From Sequoia sempervirens (taxonomy: Eukaryota; Streptophyta; Pinopsida; Cupressales; Cupressaceae): a stretch of DNA of 64,000 nucleotides. Both the position numbers and the translations under genes were made by a program. Positions 46,389 to 58,582 of this stretch are shown here, one piece after another. The stretch lies in the NCBI GenBank assembly GCA_007258455.2, contig VDFB02373365.1, positions 218,173,765 to 218,237,764 on the forward strand, in the 5' to 3' direction. The notes below the pieces were generated by a model, which saw only the letters and a program-made list of their open reading frames with translations, was not told where the DNA came from and made no database searches. Each line of letters starts with the position of its first letter. Position 1 is the stretch's first letter.

Positions 46389-49183
46389 TTATGCAAGAGG
46401 ATGAATTAAAGGGATTTGAGAGGGGAGATACATGGGATAATGGATGGGATGCTGCAAAGGGTATGGATGGAATGATGGGGTGGATATGTGATGGGGAGAT
46501 GTGTTCAGGACCAACATTGGCACATGTGGTGGTGGATGTGAAAAGATAAGAGGATTAATGGATGGAGAATGTGTGGATAATGGACGAGATGGGGTGGTGA
46601 ACTTTGGAACATAAGGACCCAAAACAGACTTAGGAGATGAAAGGGGTGTATGACTAGCTTTTGGCTTACCAAGTTTGGATGTTCTTATAGATTTTTCATT
46701 TGATGGCATTGCATATTTTTTCTTTGGGATCCACATGGTTTTGATCTTTGCTTTGGTGGGCCTTTGTGGCCTACAGATTTTATTTAGATTTAGATTTTTC
46801 TTCTCTTCACCATGTCTTTTGGAGGGGACATGGGGAGCCTTAGATTCATGTGGATGTTTGGATTTATGCATTTTTTCTTTAACATCCAAAGTGCTTTTAG
46901 TAGCAATGGGATGGGTGTGAGGAGATGGATGATGTGGAGTGATGGAGGTAGGAGTATGAGGATTATGTGTAGATGGAGGATGTTTAGGTATGTGCCTTTG
47001 TTGATCCTAATTATGGGATATGTGAGAGGGATGTTTATGATGGATGAGATGGATAGGTGATGAATGGATGAAAGGAGAGATGGAGGAGGTGATTTTAGGA
47101 TATAGGGGCCCAGAATAGACATAAGACCTGGAGGAAACATGGGCATGGTAAATGGAGGATTGGAGATGATAGATGGAGGGATGTAAGGACCCAAAATAGA
47201 TGGAGCAGATGAAGGAGGAATATGGACGGTTGTTTTGAGGTGATACAATAGAGGAGGAGGGATGGTAGCATATGATTTGGTGGAGTGATGGAAAGAGCCT
47301 ATATTTATTTTTGAAGAGGCTTGTTGAGGACATCTAGAGGTTGTACCAACATTTTTAGATTGTGAGTCATGGGAAATAGGTCCAAGACCTTGCATGCAGA
47401 TTTTTTCTTTCACTTGGATGGGCTCTAAGATACCTTGCTCATGAAGGCCTAGACCTTTTCCTTGATAGTTCATTTTCTTGAGCATGTAATCCATGATAGG
47501 ATTTGTGTTATTCTGAAAATATGATGCGAGTTCATTATTAGGTGGAGGATGATGGGTGGTAAATACACTGTGTTTTTCTTTTGCAAGGAGGCCACCATGG
47601 AAGAATGTGAGAGTACCAAGGGGATATGCAAGCAGTGTGGGGATAGTAGTTTTAGGCGATGATGGGGGATCATGAGAGGGAGATGATGGAATAGCAACAT
47701 TTGAATGGGTGGTATCGGGAGAGGGATCAGGGGATATGATAGGATCTGGATTTGTGGTAGTGGGATGATGTGATGGAGATGGAGATGGAGGGGTGGAAAC
47801 TTGAATGACAAGGGGATCATGGGATGGAATGGATGGGGGACTGTGATCTTGAGGTGGACTAGATGGGATGGTAGGATCTTGATCTGAAGAAGGGGATATG
47901 TTGGCATGCTTTGGATTAGGCTTTTGGCATGACTCATCATGTGCAGGAGGCATGATAATGGAGTCTTGGTGGGGCTCTTCAAGTGGGGAAGATGGAGGGA
48001 TGTAAGATTCAAAACATTCATGGGAATGGATTTTAGTGACACTAGGAGTGGAAGAAGTGGATTGGATTAGGGTGTTGTCAAGGGGTTCGACAACTCTCAG
48101 AGTAGGAGGTGGGTGTTCAATGGATTAGGTAGATGTGATGGTAGGAGATGGGGGCTCAATGGATTCAGAGGATGTGATGGTTTCAATGGTTTGAGTGGTG
48201 CTAGGGGTGGTATCATCAATGATAGGTGTCGGGTGGAGAAGGGTCGCATCACTAATGACCACAGATGATGGGTTCAGATGGCATGATTCCATGACTTCCT
48301 GGACTAGAGTGGGAGATGTCTTCTTTGTTATAAGTCCTTGGAGAAACTTGAATACTCTAGGCTGAGATGGCATGGTAGGAGTGGATGAAGGATTATGGAT
48401 TGGTGAGGGATTAGGACTAGGGATTGGGGGACTAGGATTAGATGGGGGCATGGGATTAGATGGAGGATTAGGATTGGATAGAGGGTTAAGGTAAGGACAT
48501 GGGAATGGTGAATTAGGACATGAGGATGTAGGTGGTGGATTGTAGTAAGGGTATTGGGATGGTGGATTAGGATGGGAAGATTGAGATGGTGGATTGGGAT
48601 AGGCCAATGTGGATGTCAGATTAGGATAAGGAGATGTGGATGTTAGATTAGGATAAGTTGATGTGGATGTTGGATTAGGATAGGAAGGTGTCAGTGTAGG
48701 ATTTGGATAGGAAGGTGTGAATGTAGGATTAGGGTGAGCAGATTGGTATGGAAGATTAGGGTAGTGGTTATATGCAGATGAAGGATTGAGATAGGAGGAT
48801 GTGGGTGGGGGATTAGGATAGGAGTATTGTGATGGCATACTAGGATAAGAGGATGATGTAGATGAAGGATATGATGGATATGATGGATATCCGTTGTCAA
48901 AGGTAGCATAAGTAACATGATTAGGCATGGATGAAGACATAACAGGATAGCTTGAAGGGGTGATTGGATTTTGGAAAGTGGGTGGAGAAAGCTTACTAGC
49001 AATGATAGTGTCAAGGGGATCTATTTCACATTCTTCTTGATCAACAAGACTTTCATTATTGTTGTCAACGTAGTTAGGGTTTCCCTTGACCACTATTGAT
49101 GGAGGATAAGGATTCATGATGGTGAAAGGATAAAGAGGATGGATGAAAGATTTTGGATGGGAATGGACTAAATCTAAAATCAA
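46389..49183 (-). pseudogene. NA1 proline-rich G-patch protein, nearly intact
   Basis: About 930 codons with one stop (48125-48127) and one frameshift near 47050. N-terminal 350 residues: an acidic start, then ten-residue Tyr-Pro-Asn-Pro type repeats (about 48830-48500). A Ser/Pro/His-rich middle is followed by a conserved block LASYFQNN and a G-patch-like domain (47494-47383: NYQGKGLGLHEQGILEPIQV, then GLG). The C-terminus (46889-46389) is Lys-rich with MWIPKKK, then Pro/His-rich. NA2 has the same order. G-patch domains bind RNA or RNA helicases, and Tat polyproteins carry one, so capture from or parasitism of a Tat element is plausible. I chose the first ATG in the open run. MNPYPPSIV at 49115 is an alternative start. 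Confidence 0.6.
48500..48830 (-). repeat. 30-bp coding repeats of the NA1 protein
   Basis: About ten imperfect 30-bp units (plus strand like GATGTGGATGTTAGATTAGG) encode Ser/Thr-Tyr-Pro-Asn-Pro type decapeptides. Period is a multiple of three, so the frame is kept. Confidence 0.75.
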
Positions 49184-49949
49184 GATTTAGGTCCAGCTCA
49201 TATTAGGATTGGACTAAAGCTTAGATTAGGATGATTGGATGATGCAATGGGATTGATTCTAACGATCGGATTTGATTATCAAAGGATGATTATGACACCA
49301 AATCTGCTTTAAGATGGAAGTAGATTGATTAGGTTGAAGGTGATTGCATAGGGATGTGATTAGATTGGATTAGATTGGATTGGGTTGGATTGGATTGGAT
49401 AAGATCGAATGATGGATTAGATAAGATGACGGAAGGGATTGTAAACCCCGTTCAAAGATTAGCCTAGGTGACGTAGGATACTAAGTGATCGGATTAAAGG
49501 ATAAACGAACGATTGCAGCACCGAATCCACTTTGAGATTGAAAATGGATTGATTGGGCTGAAAATGATGATTAACTTAGGATGGATGACAATCCTAAGTG
49601 GATGTTGATGATGATAATTAGATCAGACACTTAGGTCAATTTGGATAATAACCTGAAACGAAGTTTGGATGGGGAAAATGATGATTTGATTGGAGAAATA
49701 GATGATAGAAATGGACAAACGACTGCTCAAAATGAGAGGAGGTTTGGAATAGGTGAAAGATTACTCAGAAAGAGTAAACATATGATCGAGAGGGATGAAC
49801 GAATACTTAAAATGAGTAAACGAATGCTCACAACGAATGAATGATTCTTGGAATGAGAGGATGAAGGTTTGCAATAGATGAAAGATTACTCAAAATGAGT
49901 AAACGATTGATGGCGATTGTTGAATGAGCATTTGAAGTGATTGAAGGAA
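49184..49949 (-). other. NA1 leader, left part
   Basis: Non-coding, purine-rich on the plus strand. It contains GATTG-rich sequence (49355-49400) and, from about 49700, irregular relatives of the 83-bp units to its right. Confidence 0.55.
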
Positions 49950-50696
49950 GTTTCAAATGGATGAATGTTTACTCCGAACGAGTAAAAAAATGATTGAAAT
50001 GATAGAAAAAGAGTTCAGAATGGTGAAAGGATGTTTGAAATGGATGAACATTTACTCAAAACAAGTAAACGAATGATCAGAATTGTAGAACGAGAGTTCA
50101 GAATGATGAAAGGAGGTGTGAAATGGATGAATGTTTATTCAAAATGAGTAAATGGATGATTGGAATGATAGAACGAGAGTTTGAAATGATGAAAGGAGGT
50201 TTGAAATGGATGAACATTTACTCAGAATGAGTAAACGAATGATCGAAACGATAGTACGAGAGTTTAGAATGATGAAAGGAAGTTTGAAATGGATGAATGT
50301 TTACTCGGAACAAGTAAAAGGATGATTGGAATGATAGAACAAGAGTTTCAAATGATGAAAGGAGGTTTGAAATGGATGAACATTTACTCGGAATGAGTAA
50401 ACGAATGATCAGAACGATAGTACGAGAGTTCAGAATGATGAAAGGAAGTTTGAAATGGATGAATGTTTACTCAGAATGAGTAAACGAATGATCAAAATGA
50501 TAGAATGAGAGTTCAGAATGATGAAAGGAGGTGTGAAATAGATGAATGTTTACTCGAAATGAGTAAATGGATGATCAGAATTGCTAAACCAAAGTTTGAG
50601 ATGATAGATGAAGGTTCAAAATATATGAGTGTTTACACGAAACACGTAAACAAATGATTGAAAAGGGAGGACAACTGTTTAGAATGGATGAATGAA
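49950..50696. repeat. Nine exact-length 83-bp tandem units in the NA1 leader
   Basis: Units start at 49950 and every 83 bases to 50614 without a single indel that I can find. Most carry a TTTACTC-N5-GAGTAAA inverted repeat (best copy near 50466), followed by GATAGAACGAGAGTTCAGAATG-like sequence. Base changes between units are common, but the spacing is fixed. Confidence 0.85.
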
Positions 50697-51056
50697 AGGT
50701 TGAAATGACTAAAGCTCATATTAGGGTTTTGGTTAAGCTCAGATTGGGATTGGGTTGAAGCTTAGAATGATTGGAGGATGTGATGCTTGGAATGGATGAA
50801 AGATTACTAGAAATGAGTGAGCGAAAGATTTTAAAGGGATGAAAGACTACTTGGTCAAATAGATGTTTGGAATGGTTAGATGAAGGTTTGGAATGGTAAA
50901 AATGGGGGTTTAAAATGATCAAATGGAGGTTTTCAGAGGTTTAGAATGACAAAACGGAGGCTTGGGATGATAATACAGAGGTTTTGAATGATTAAACGAT
51001 GGTTTAGAGGCTAAACAAAGCTAAACAAGGAGATTTTGGCTACTCAGAAGGGAAAA
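50697..51056 (-). other. NA1 leader between the arrays
   Basis: Continues the GGTTTGGAATG-type low-complexity sequence with no regular period. No gene. Confidence 0.5.
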
Positions 51057-51205
51057 TTCGCCCCTCTGCAGTAACTAGGAGGGTGCAGTCGCCCTTCTAT
51101 AGTAAATTAGGGGCGCAGTCGCCCTTCTGTAGTAAATCAGGGAGTGCAGTCACCCTTCTGCAGTAAATCAGGGATGCAGCCACCCTTCTGCAGTGAACAG
51201 GGACT
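51057..51205. repeat. 31-bp tandem repeat, about five units
   Basis: Units of 30-31 bases built on GCAGTCGCCCTTCTG plus AGTAAATCAGGG. GC-rich compared with the surroundings. It ends just before the NA2 LTR. Confidence 0.8.
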
Positions 51206-51210
51206 TGGTT

Positions 51211-52437
51211 TGATGAAAATGGTTATGGAAAGTGTAACTAAGGGTAAATTTTTGAATTAGATTCAATCAATAAAGCATATAAAATAAACCCAAAGACTTA
51301 TCAAGAACAATGAAAACTAAAAATAAGAACAAATATACCTTTCATTTGTACGAGTTTCCATGATTCACCTTGATAGTACCTTCTAACTTGTTGATTTGTG
51401 TTGCCCTCAGATTCGACGTGTGAGCAATCCTTGACGAAGACCTACACAAGCTTTCAAGGATTTGAATCTAAATGCCTATGCCTATGTCTATGAAAAAATG
51501 ACTCTAAAATGCCAAATTAATCTAAGTATTAATATGCCAGAATATTGTAATCTATGTGTGTAATGTAGAAATGAGAGCAAAATAACATTTTATAGAAAAT
51601 CCCATTTTCAATGGACGGATGAGATTGACTTCTGACAAAGACCTAAAATCAGAGGCCCAGATTAAATCTGACAATCCCTAATTAGGGTTAGGGAAAATTC
51701 ATTAATTGAGCGGTCGAGATGTTATCTAAGAAGATTGAATCGGCAGTGGAGAATAAATGAGGAAATTAATTCAAAAAATAAAGATTTTCAAAAATGAAGA
51801 AGATAAAGACTGGACTGAAGATCAGTTTTGGAAAGATCAAGAATCTTCCCGATCACTTGATTTCTGGAGGAAAGTTACCAATTTGGAACTAAATTAATTC
51901 CAAATGTGAATTTTGTGAAATAATAAATAATCAATTTTTAGATTATTTACCAAAATGGACTGTCAGTTAAGATTGAGATGACATTTTAAATAATTTAATT
52001 TATTTAAAATGAGAAGAATATTAATTTAGGAAATTAAATAATTAAAGATAATTATTTAATTTAGCAGATAAGACTAATAATTAAATTAATTAATTTATTT
52101 ATTTAATTATGACAGTTAGTGATATATTAAATAAATAAATAAAACTTATTTATTTAATAATCAGGAAGAAATGACTGAAGAAGGGTGATTAAATAAATTA
52201 AGCAATTTATTTAATTAAGGGAAGACTTAGACAATTATTGGCGTATTTAATAAATAAATAGAATTTATTAATTTAATAATCATGAAGAATAAAAGGACAT
52301 GAATTAATTAAATAATTATGAATTATTTAATCAATAGTCGAATGTGGACCAAGGAAATAATTAAATGTCATAATTATGCTAGGACGAAAGTGGTAAAAAT
52401 GAAGCTTGTAGGCCTATGTCATTTTTAAGTGTGTACA
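51211..52437 (-). repeat. NA2 3' LTR (left boundary approximate)
   Basis: The right end is fixed by GTGTACA next to the PPT. The left end is inferred from the end of the 31-bp array, from TG at about 51206-51211 and from a length equal to the NA1 LTR. U3 has long TTTATTTAATTAAT-type stretches (51990-52330). Confidence 0.65.
51587..51594 (-). promoter_or_regulatory. Candidate TATA box of the NA2 LTR
   Basis: TATAAAAT on the minus strand, about 840 bases after the LTR start, close to the 856 of the NA1 LTR. Confidence 0.5.
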
Positions 52438-52451
52438 TTTTGCCCCTCTTT
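52438..52451 (-). other. NA2 polypurine tract
   Basis: AAAGAGGGGCAAAA on the minus strand directly before TGTACACAC, identical to the NA1 tract. Confidence 0.8.
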
Positions 52452-54900
52452 GTCATAATGTAGCATGTCGCATTGTGACAAAGAAAATAAGTCAAAAATA
52501 TGCCCCAATGAAAAATAAGATGAGGAAGAATGATGAGGAGGGTTACGGTATGCCCCCTTGAGAGGACAGACAGGTTCCAAGAACATGGGTGTGCTCTCAA
52601 AATTAATGAGAAGACTAGAATATGAAGAGACAAAAAAATGTTAGTGAAAAAGATATGGATGATGATATGGATGCAATGCCCATATGAGATGAGTGAGAGA
52701 AGATGACAAGACTAAAGAAGATGCATGTTAGTTCCTAGACCAAATCCTTTAAAATATTTCCATATGACTTTAATATTTATTGCTATTAATCATCATTGGG
52801 CGGTAAAAATGACACAAATGGACAACAAACACAATGATATGACATAGACCAAGGTGTGAAAGGTCATCCATTTGAAAAACAGATAGTCACAGACAAGGAA
52901 TGTCCTAACTCATACTAAGGGCAAAGTTGTCCCAGTCTTTTTGTCAAGACAATCCACAGACAACAGGAAAATAAAATAAAATAGGCCAGGAGACGCCATC
53001 ACACCTCTAAATCCTTCAGGAGACATCCTCGAGGTAGCTAGTAACATGAACACAAAGAAAAGATAGTAAAAAGATAAGACAAAATAGCCAAGATAGTCAA
53101 AAGATAATACAAGATAGACCAGAAAGATTAACAGCCATTTTATTTTGTTTGCCAATGTTTGTTTGCCAAAGATTGATTTCCTATTGATTTGACAGTTTGG
53201 ACAGTTTAAGGGTTTTTCCAATTTGACCATATTGACAGTTTGACGGTACCTATTGTCAAGAAGGACACATCTTGAAAAAGGAAAAGGACATTTTGACGGG
53301 GTCCAAATCCGATGACACATATTGAAGAGGACCAAAGAGTGACAAGATTGACATTGTTTTAATTAATATGTTTTGGCAAGTTGACTGATGTTGACTGTAT
53401 GATTGATTGGATTATGTTATCTAATTTTGACCAATTTTGACGTTGGCGTTTCAAATGACTGTCTTGTGTTTGAGTTTGACTATGTCTGACTTATTTGACC
53501 AATGTGATGATTATGACAAATGCCATGATTTTATTTGGACCAACCTAAAAGGACTGACCTAATGTCTCAGGGACTCATCGACTAATGGCCTTGCCTACAT
53601 AGCAAATGCGTAGAGACAACGTAGTTCGACAATGACTAACATGACTAAATTTGACTCCATTTTTAGGATTTTGACATTGATTTAGATGTTTTTGTGTTTT
53701 TCTTCAGGATGTTTTATAATTTTTAGGTCTTTCTTCAAGACATTTTATGATGTTTTTGGTCTTTCTTTAGGACATTTTATGATGTTTTTGTTTTTTTGTC
53801 ATTTTATGATTTTTTTGGATTTTGACGTTTAAGAGGATTGTGACAAATGCATATGACTGATGCCTACACATGAGAATCCAAGGACAAACATGATTGTGCC
53901 CCTAGTCAAGCTGAATACCAATTGATAGGTGATGACAACATTGTTTGACGTGGGAAGGACACATCCCAAAACAACATGAGGATGACGACGATATTGTGAC
54001 GAAAGTATGGAGGTCTACAGCCAGGCGAGGAATGCAGTCAAGTAAAATTTTGGATAATGTGCTTGTATGGATTAGACTCGTTGCATTTGGAATGACTTGG
54101 TTAGGACTAAAAGGGATGATGATTATCCTTAGACCGTTTGACAAGGGAAAGCCAAGATAGGTGATAGGCATGAAAGGATAGGGGGTGGCCTTGGTAAAAG
54201 ATGGGAGACATGAGACTAATGGAATTGTTATATTATTTTCAAGGACTATGTTGTACAAGGACAATAAGACTATGATGGTCAATGACATGATGTTTCATGA
54301 ATCGTGTATGACTGAAGGATAGACATGTCAAGAGTTTTCTCAAAGCATGATTTATGTGTGCTAGTTTTATGTCAAGATCGAGGTAAGTGGGAATGATATG
54401 GAAATGATAGGGCTTAGATGGACATCAATGTCATGAGGAAGGCATGGGAAAATGAGAGGACTTGCCCCCAAGCATAAAATTCCACATAGATAATTTATTT
54501 TACACATGACGCCTGTTTGCTAGGTTTTCATCATGGTACTTATCCAGGGCACCTATTTGCCAGGTTTTCACCATTGGATGAAATTTTTCTCTTTACTATT
54601 TTCTTGACTTTTTAATTTTTTTGGTGTCACCAACACGCCTGTTTGCCAGATTTTCATCAGGGTGACAATTTTTTATTTTTTTTTTGTATTTCTGATTTTG
54701 TAGATAGCCTAGATGCTTTAGATAACCACTGACTGTTCTAAATCCACTGATGGTGCCGATGTAGAGATTGGTGCCATGATATGCCAATAATGACCTTGCT
54801 GAAGGAGTTGTCTTGTCAGGATCGTAGCGCTTGTATACAACTGATTGATGTCATTGTGATCCTTTCTAAGACTAGAGTTGGCCTTATCAAAATACGCACA
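52452..54900 (-). other. NA2 3' non-coding region with conserved modules
   Basis: No coding region accepted. It contains the block GAGAGGACAGACAGGTTC (52560), the CCTTGCCTACAT module (53589-53630), the CCCAAAACAACATGAGGAT unit (53937-53985) and three TTTGCCAGGTTTTCA units (54511-54664). TTTGAC/GTTTGACTG-type sequence is frequent at 53130-53700. Confidence 0.6.
54511..54664. repeat. TTTGCCAGGTTTTCA module, three copies in NA2
   Basis: Units at about 54511-54536, 54549-54577 and 54636-54664. The first two and their spacer align with 46071-46137 of NA1 without gaps. Confidence 0.8.
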
Positions 54901-55810
54901 TCACAATAGAGTGCCATGGTAAAGAGTTGCTTCCAAGATGTGACGGATTTGTGATGTGGGATTTTTGGACTTTAGGCGAGATGTAGGGTTATGACGAATG
55001 ATGGTAGATGTGGAAAGGTTGTTTGGACGTTTGGATGAATCACCTTTTATTCTCCAAACTTGGTATGGTGTATGACATATTTTGGAGGGATGGTGTTTGG
55101 AACCAAAAGTTTTAGATGCCTTGTTTGATGACCATTTTGAAGGAGGTGGATATTTGTTGTATGTGGGAGTCCTCTTGCCTTGTGGCTCCACATTGTGATT
55201 GACTTTTGTATTTGACTTGGTGTCTTTGTTTGATCCATCTTTCTTTGGGATCCATTTTAATTTCATTTGTCCACTTGTCCTTTTGTTTGATTCAATGTCC
55301 TTTGACATTTGATTTTGATCTTTTGACTTGTAAGACTTTTGTTTTTGTTGGTCCCAAAGGGGAGGTTGATTCATGATAGAATGATGGTTTATGGTGTGGG
55401 TGGACGGGGTGTTGGCAGCAATCTTATGACAAGGATTTCTCATGGATTCCATTTTGACGTTTGTATGTGACAAAGTTGCCTCCAATATTAAGGAGGTACC
55501 ACTAACATCGTTTGATTACTAACTAAGGAATAGCCAAGACCTTGATGTCTGTAATATTCCTGAAGCTGTATTGGTTCTAGAATGCCTTGCTCATGTATGC
55601 CTAGTCCTTTGCCTTGATATTGCATGCTTTGACAGATTCTATTTGCAATGGGGTATTTGTTGTTTTGAAAGCAAGATGCTAACCCATCATTAGGTATGTG
55701 GATACTATCACTTGTACTATTTTCGTCTGCAAGTAAGCTTGCTTTGACAAAGATAGATGACCCTAGTTGATAAAGTGTCTTAGCTTCATTGTTATGTTGG
55801 ACACATTTGG
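54901..55810 (-). pseudogene. NA2 G-patch protein, C-terminal part
   Basis: Right of this piece the gene is interrupted by the TR-GAG element. The first run (about 55810-55488) contains LASCFQNNKYPIANRICQSM and a G-patch-like domain (55650-55527: QYQGKGLGIHEQGILEPIQL, then HQGLGY). After a stop and frame change the 194-codon run 55485-54901 is Lys/Asn/Ser-rich with KLKWIPKK. It matches the NA1 protein in both landmarks and their order. Selection on the G-patch can be suspected, since it is the best conserved stretch between the two elements. Confidence 0.65.
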
Positions 55811-57405
55811 TGTAGGAGCACACAAGCTCTTCAAGGAACTCTTCAGGAGGACCTTTCCATCAATTCAAAACATCAATTATGGTATCTTGGAGCCTATAAT
55901 GGCATTTGGGATGAATAGATGTAATGAGAATGTTAAAAGTCCTAAGGGTCTTGAAAGGACCATAGGACCATAGAACCTTGTAAGTGGACCAATAGTGTCC
56001 AAGGGGTGTAGGTAGGTTTATAATGTTCTAATTAGATCAATTATGGTTTGATATTAAATTTTAGATAGTTTTTAGTCAATATAAATCAATAAAATGTAAG
56101 TTTGGAAATTCAAATATTTGAATTCCAATTTGGGCGGGTAACTAGCTTTTATGAGTTTTAATCACTTTTATGCAACTTAATCAATCCCAAACGGTTGGAT
56201 CAATTGGGGAAAGGATATACAAAGCCAAAATATTCATTTGTACAGAGGTTGGATGTTTGGAGCAAGTACTGTACAGACTGTTTTATGGAAATAGTGAAAA
56301 ACACAGTTTTTTGGCACTTTTATGGTGTTATTTTTTGTTAAATACTTGATCTCTATTGAATCTATGTCCAGTAGGATGCTTTAGGAGTTTGTGTTTACAT
56401 ATTTTAACACCATTGAAGGCTCTGAAAGCAGTGATAATTAATTTCTTTGCATTTTATATTGACTGTCCTAAAAAAGAACACAAAATTTACACTAGTTTGA
56501 AGGTTTTTCATGGATAAATGATCCATTTCATGGGATTTTATGACTGTATCTTGTGAAATGGATCATATTTAACATGTACCATACTGTACTAACAACATAA
56601 TGTGCAAGAGAGATGAAAACTATGGTGTACACAAAGATTTGACTGTGAAAAGTGCTTGAAGATGGAGGCTAGGGTATAGCAGTAGAAGATCTGCCTTAAT
56701 GAGGGGTGTGTTTTTGAGTTGGGATAGACTAAATATTTTGTCCTAATGGTGTAGATTCAATGAGAAAGTTTTGGAAGTGTCTGGAAGGTTAGTTTTCAAG
56801 AGGCCCTAGTTTTTGAGGCAAGTTAAGGAGGGTTTTGTACTCGAGCATGTTAGAGGTGTCATAGAGGCCTAAAAACTTGGAATCCTCATTTTTGAGTCAT
56901 TTTAGGAGACTAATGAAAGTTTCATGGTCAGGGGTTGAATTTAAAGAGGGGTTGCTTTGAAAAAGTGGGCTAATTAGGCCTAGTTTTTGAGGGGACAGCA
57001 GATTTTGGAAGGGTTTGTCTGAAGCAAGTGATATTAAGGTTTGGATATGTTGTTTGTCATCACAAACCACACTTGAAACAGTCATTAGATTGGAGGTTCC
57101 TTTGGAAATTTTGAGTACAAAGTCAAAAATCCTTCGCTAGAGGCCTAGTTGGGCTAGTAGCCTAGTTAAGGTGAAAAATTGGTTTTGTGTCTAAGTAAAA
57201 GGGTTGGGCTTTGAAATCATTCAAAACAAGTTTGTTTGGGTCTCTTAAGAGTGTTCCTAGGGTTTGGGTCCATAAGGAAGGAAAATAAGTCATTTGGTGC
57301 ATTATTGGGGTTTGTCTCCATTAGAGTGCCTGGAAGAGTGGTTGAGATTGTGTCTTGCAAACCTTGAGAACTTTGTGTTTCTTTCAAAGTCCTTGACCCT
57401 CTGCA
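55811..57405 (+). repeat. TR-GAG 5' LTR
   Basis: Starts TGTAGGAGCACACAAG and ends CCCTCTGCA. It carries a 27-base stretch (about 55920-55950) absent from the 3' copy. It also contains an antisense open run of 62 codons (57085-56897) kept in both LTRs. Confidence 0.9.
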
Positions 57406-57411
57406 TTAGAG

Positions 57412-57425
57412 TGGTATCAGAGTAG
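57412..57425 (+). other. TR-GAG primer-binding site (initiator Met tRNA)
   Basis: TGGTATCAGAGTAG, six bases after the LTR end. It matches the initiator methionine tRNA complement except at its last bases. Confidence 0.8.
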
Positions 57426-57458
57426 TGAGTAGGTCCTTTAGGGATTGGAGAATCAGCA

Positions 57459-58582
57459 ATGGCACCAAAAAACCAATTGGCAAGAGAGTTGGAAGAGTTG
57501 AAGGAAATCTTGGAAAGGGAGAGAAGAGAAAGAAGGGAACAAGAAGCAGCAAGAGAGTAGGCCAGAGCAAGAGAAGAAAGGAAATAGAGAAGGGAGAGAG
57601 ATACCATGCAAGGAAGGATAAATAACCTTGAGAGTAGTAGGAGGAGAGAAGAGTAAGAAGAGAAAGAAGAAAATGATGAAGAAGAAGAGCATGTGAGGGT
57701 AAATCAAGAACAACAAGCAGATGAGACAGAGGACCCAGAGGAAAGGAGGTTACTGAGATTATTGAAGGCAGTACAAGGTCATGGAGGGAAGAGTCACATA
57801 GACTTTCCTATCTATCAAGGGAAGATGGATAGTGAAGAGGTGTTGGGATGGCTTGATGCCTTAGAAAACTACTTTGAGTTTGAGGAGATGGATTAAGAGA
57901 GGAAGGTTAAGTTTGTCAAACCAAGTTGAGAGGCACAACATTGGCATGGTGGACTATTTTTCAGAATGATAGGATGGCTAGAGGATTGGAAAAGGTCTCT
58001 ATATGGGCAAGGATGAAGAGTTTGGTCAAGGAACAATTCCTACCATCTAATTATACCATTCATGTGAAAAGGATGAGGCAGAATTTAAAGCAAAAGGACT
58101 TGGACATTATGTCCTATACTGAGCAATTTCACAAGCTTGGTATTAGAGGAGGTTATGAAGAAGAAGATGAGAAAATAGCCAGGTATATCAATGGCTTGAG
58201 GTATAATCTACAAGATGAGATTGGTTTACAATTGCCAAGGACATTGGGAGAATGTTTTTAGTTGACCATTAGAGCAGAAGAAAAGGTGAAGAGGAAGCAA
58301 GAAAGATCAAACAATGGTGGAAGAGGAGGTAGTTCAAACAGGGGAAAAGGTAATAGAGAACAAGGACAAGGCAACAATGACAAGAGCAGCAATGACAAAG
58401 GCAAAGGGGTATTTTCTGATCAAAGAGGTGGATACACTCCTAGAGGAGGAGGCATATTTGGACAAGGTAGAGGACCATTCACAGGTAGATGTTTCAATTG
58501 CAATGAACCAGGGCATCCTTCCTTCAAGTGTCCTAAATGGGAACAAGCTGATAAAGGCAGAGAAAGGAGAGCTAACTTGGTA
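57459..58582 (+). pseudogene. gag: TR-GAG Gag protein, degenerate
   Basis: Likely start MAPKNQLARELEELKEILER at 57459, giving a charged coiled-coil N-terminus with stops and a frame change before 57606. The capsid region then begins at HIDFPIYQGKMDSEEVLGWL. A single-base shift near 57918 restores the reading TLAWWTIFQND, and the segment FHKLGIRGGYEEEDEKIARY follows. After a stop at 58259 comes a Gly/Arg/Asn-rich linker and one intact CCHC knuckle, CFNCNEPGHPSFKC (58490-58531). The sequence is typical of chromovirus-type Gag and unlike the Tat Gags of E1 and E4. Confidence 0.8.

Larger units (their letters stand above)
42231..51210 (-). mobile_element. NA1: RT-less LTR element with proline-rich G-patch protein
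   Basis: 3' LTR 42231-43441, PPT 43442-43455, non-coding modules (43456-46388), one long coding region (49183-46389) and a repetitive leader (49184-51210). No gag, protease, RT or integrase is seen. Its partner LTR is not in the window, because NA2 begins where the leader is cut. NA1 and NA2 share the PPT, module order and protein landmarks, so they form one family. Confidence 0.65.

Noticed and set aside
48691..49014. His/Leu-rich frame inside the NA1 protein region
   Set aside because: Shadow of the 352-codon proline-rich reading in another frame.
51660..51690. Telomere-like TTAGGG words in the NA2 LTR
   Set aside because: Only about two degenerate units; far too short for interstitial telomeric repeat.
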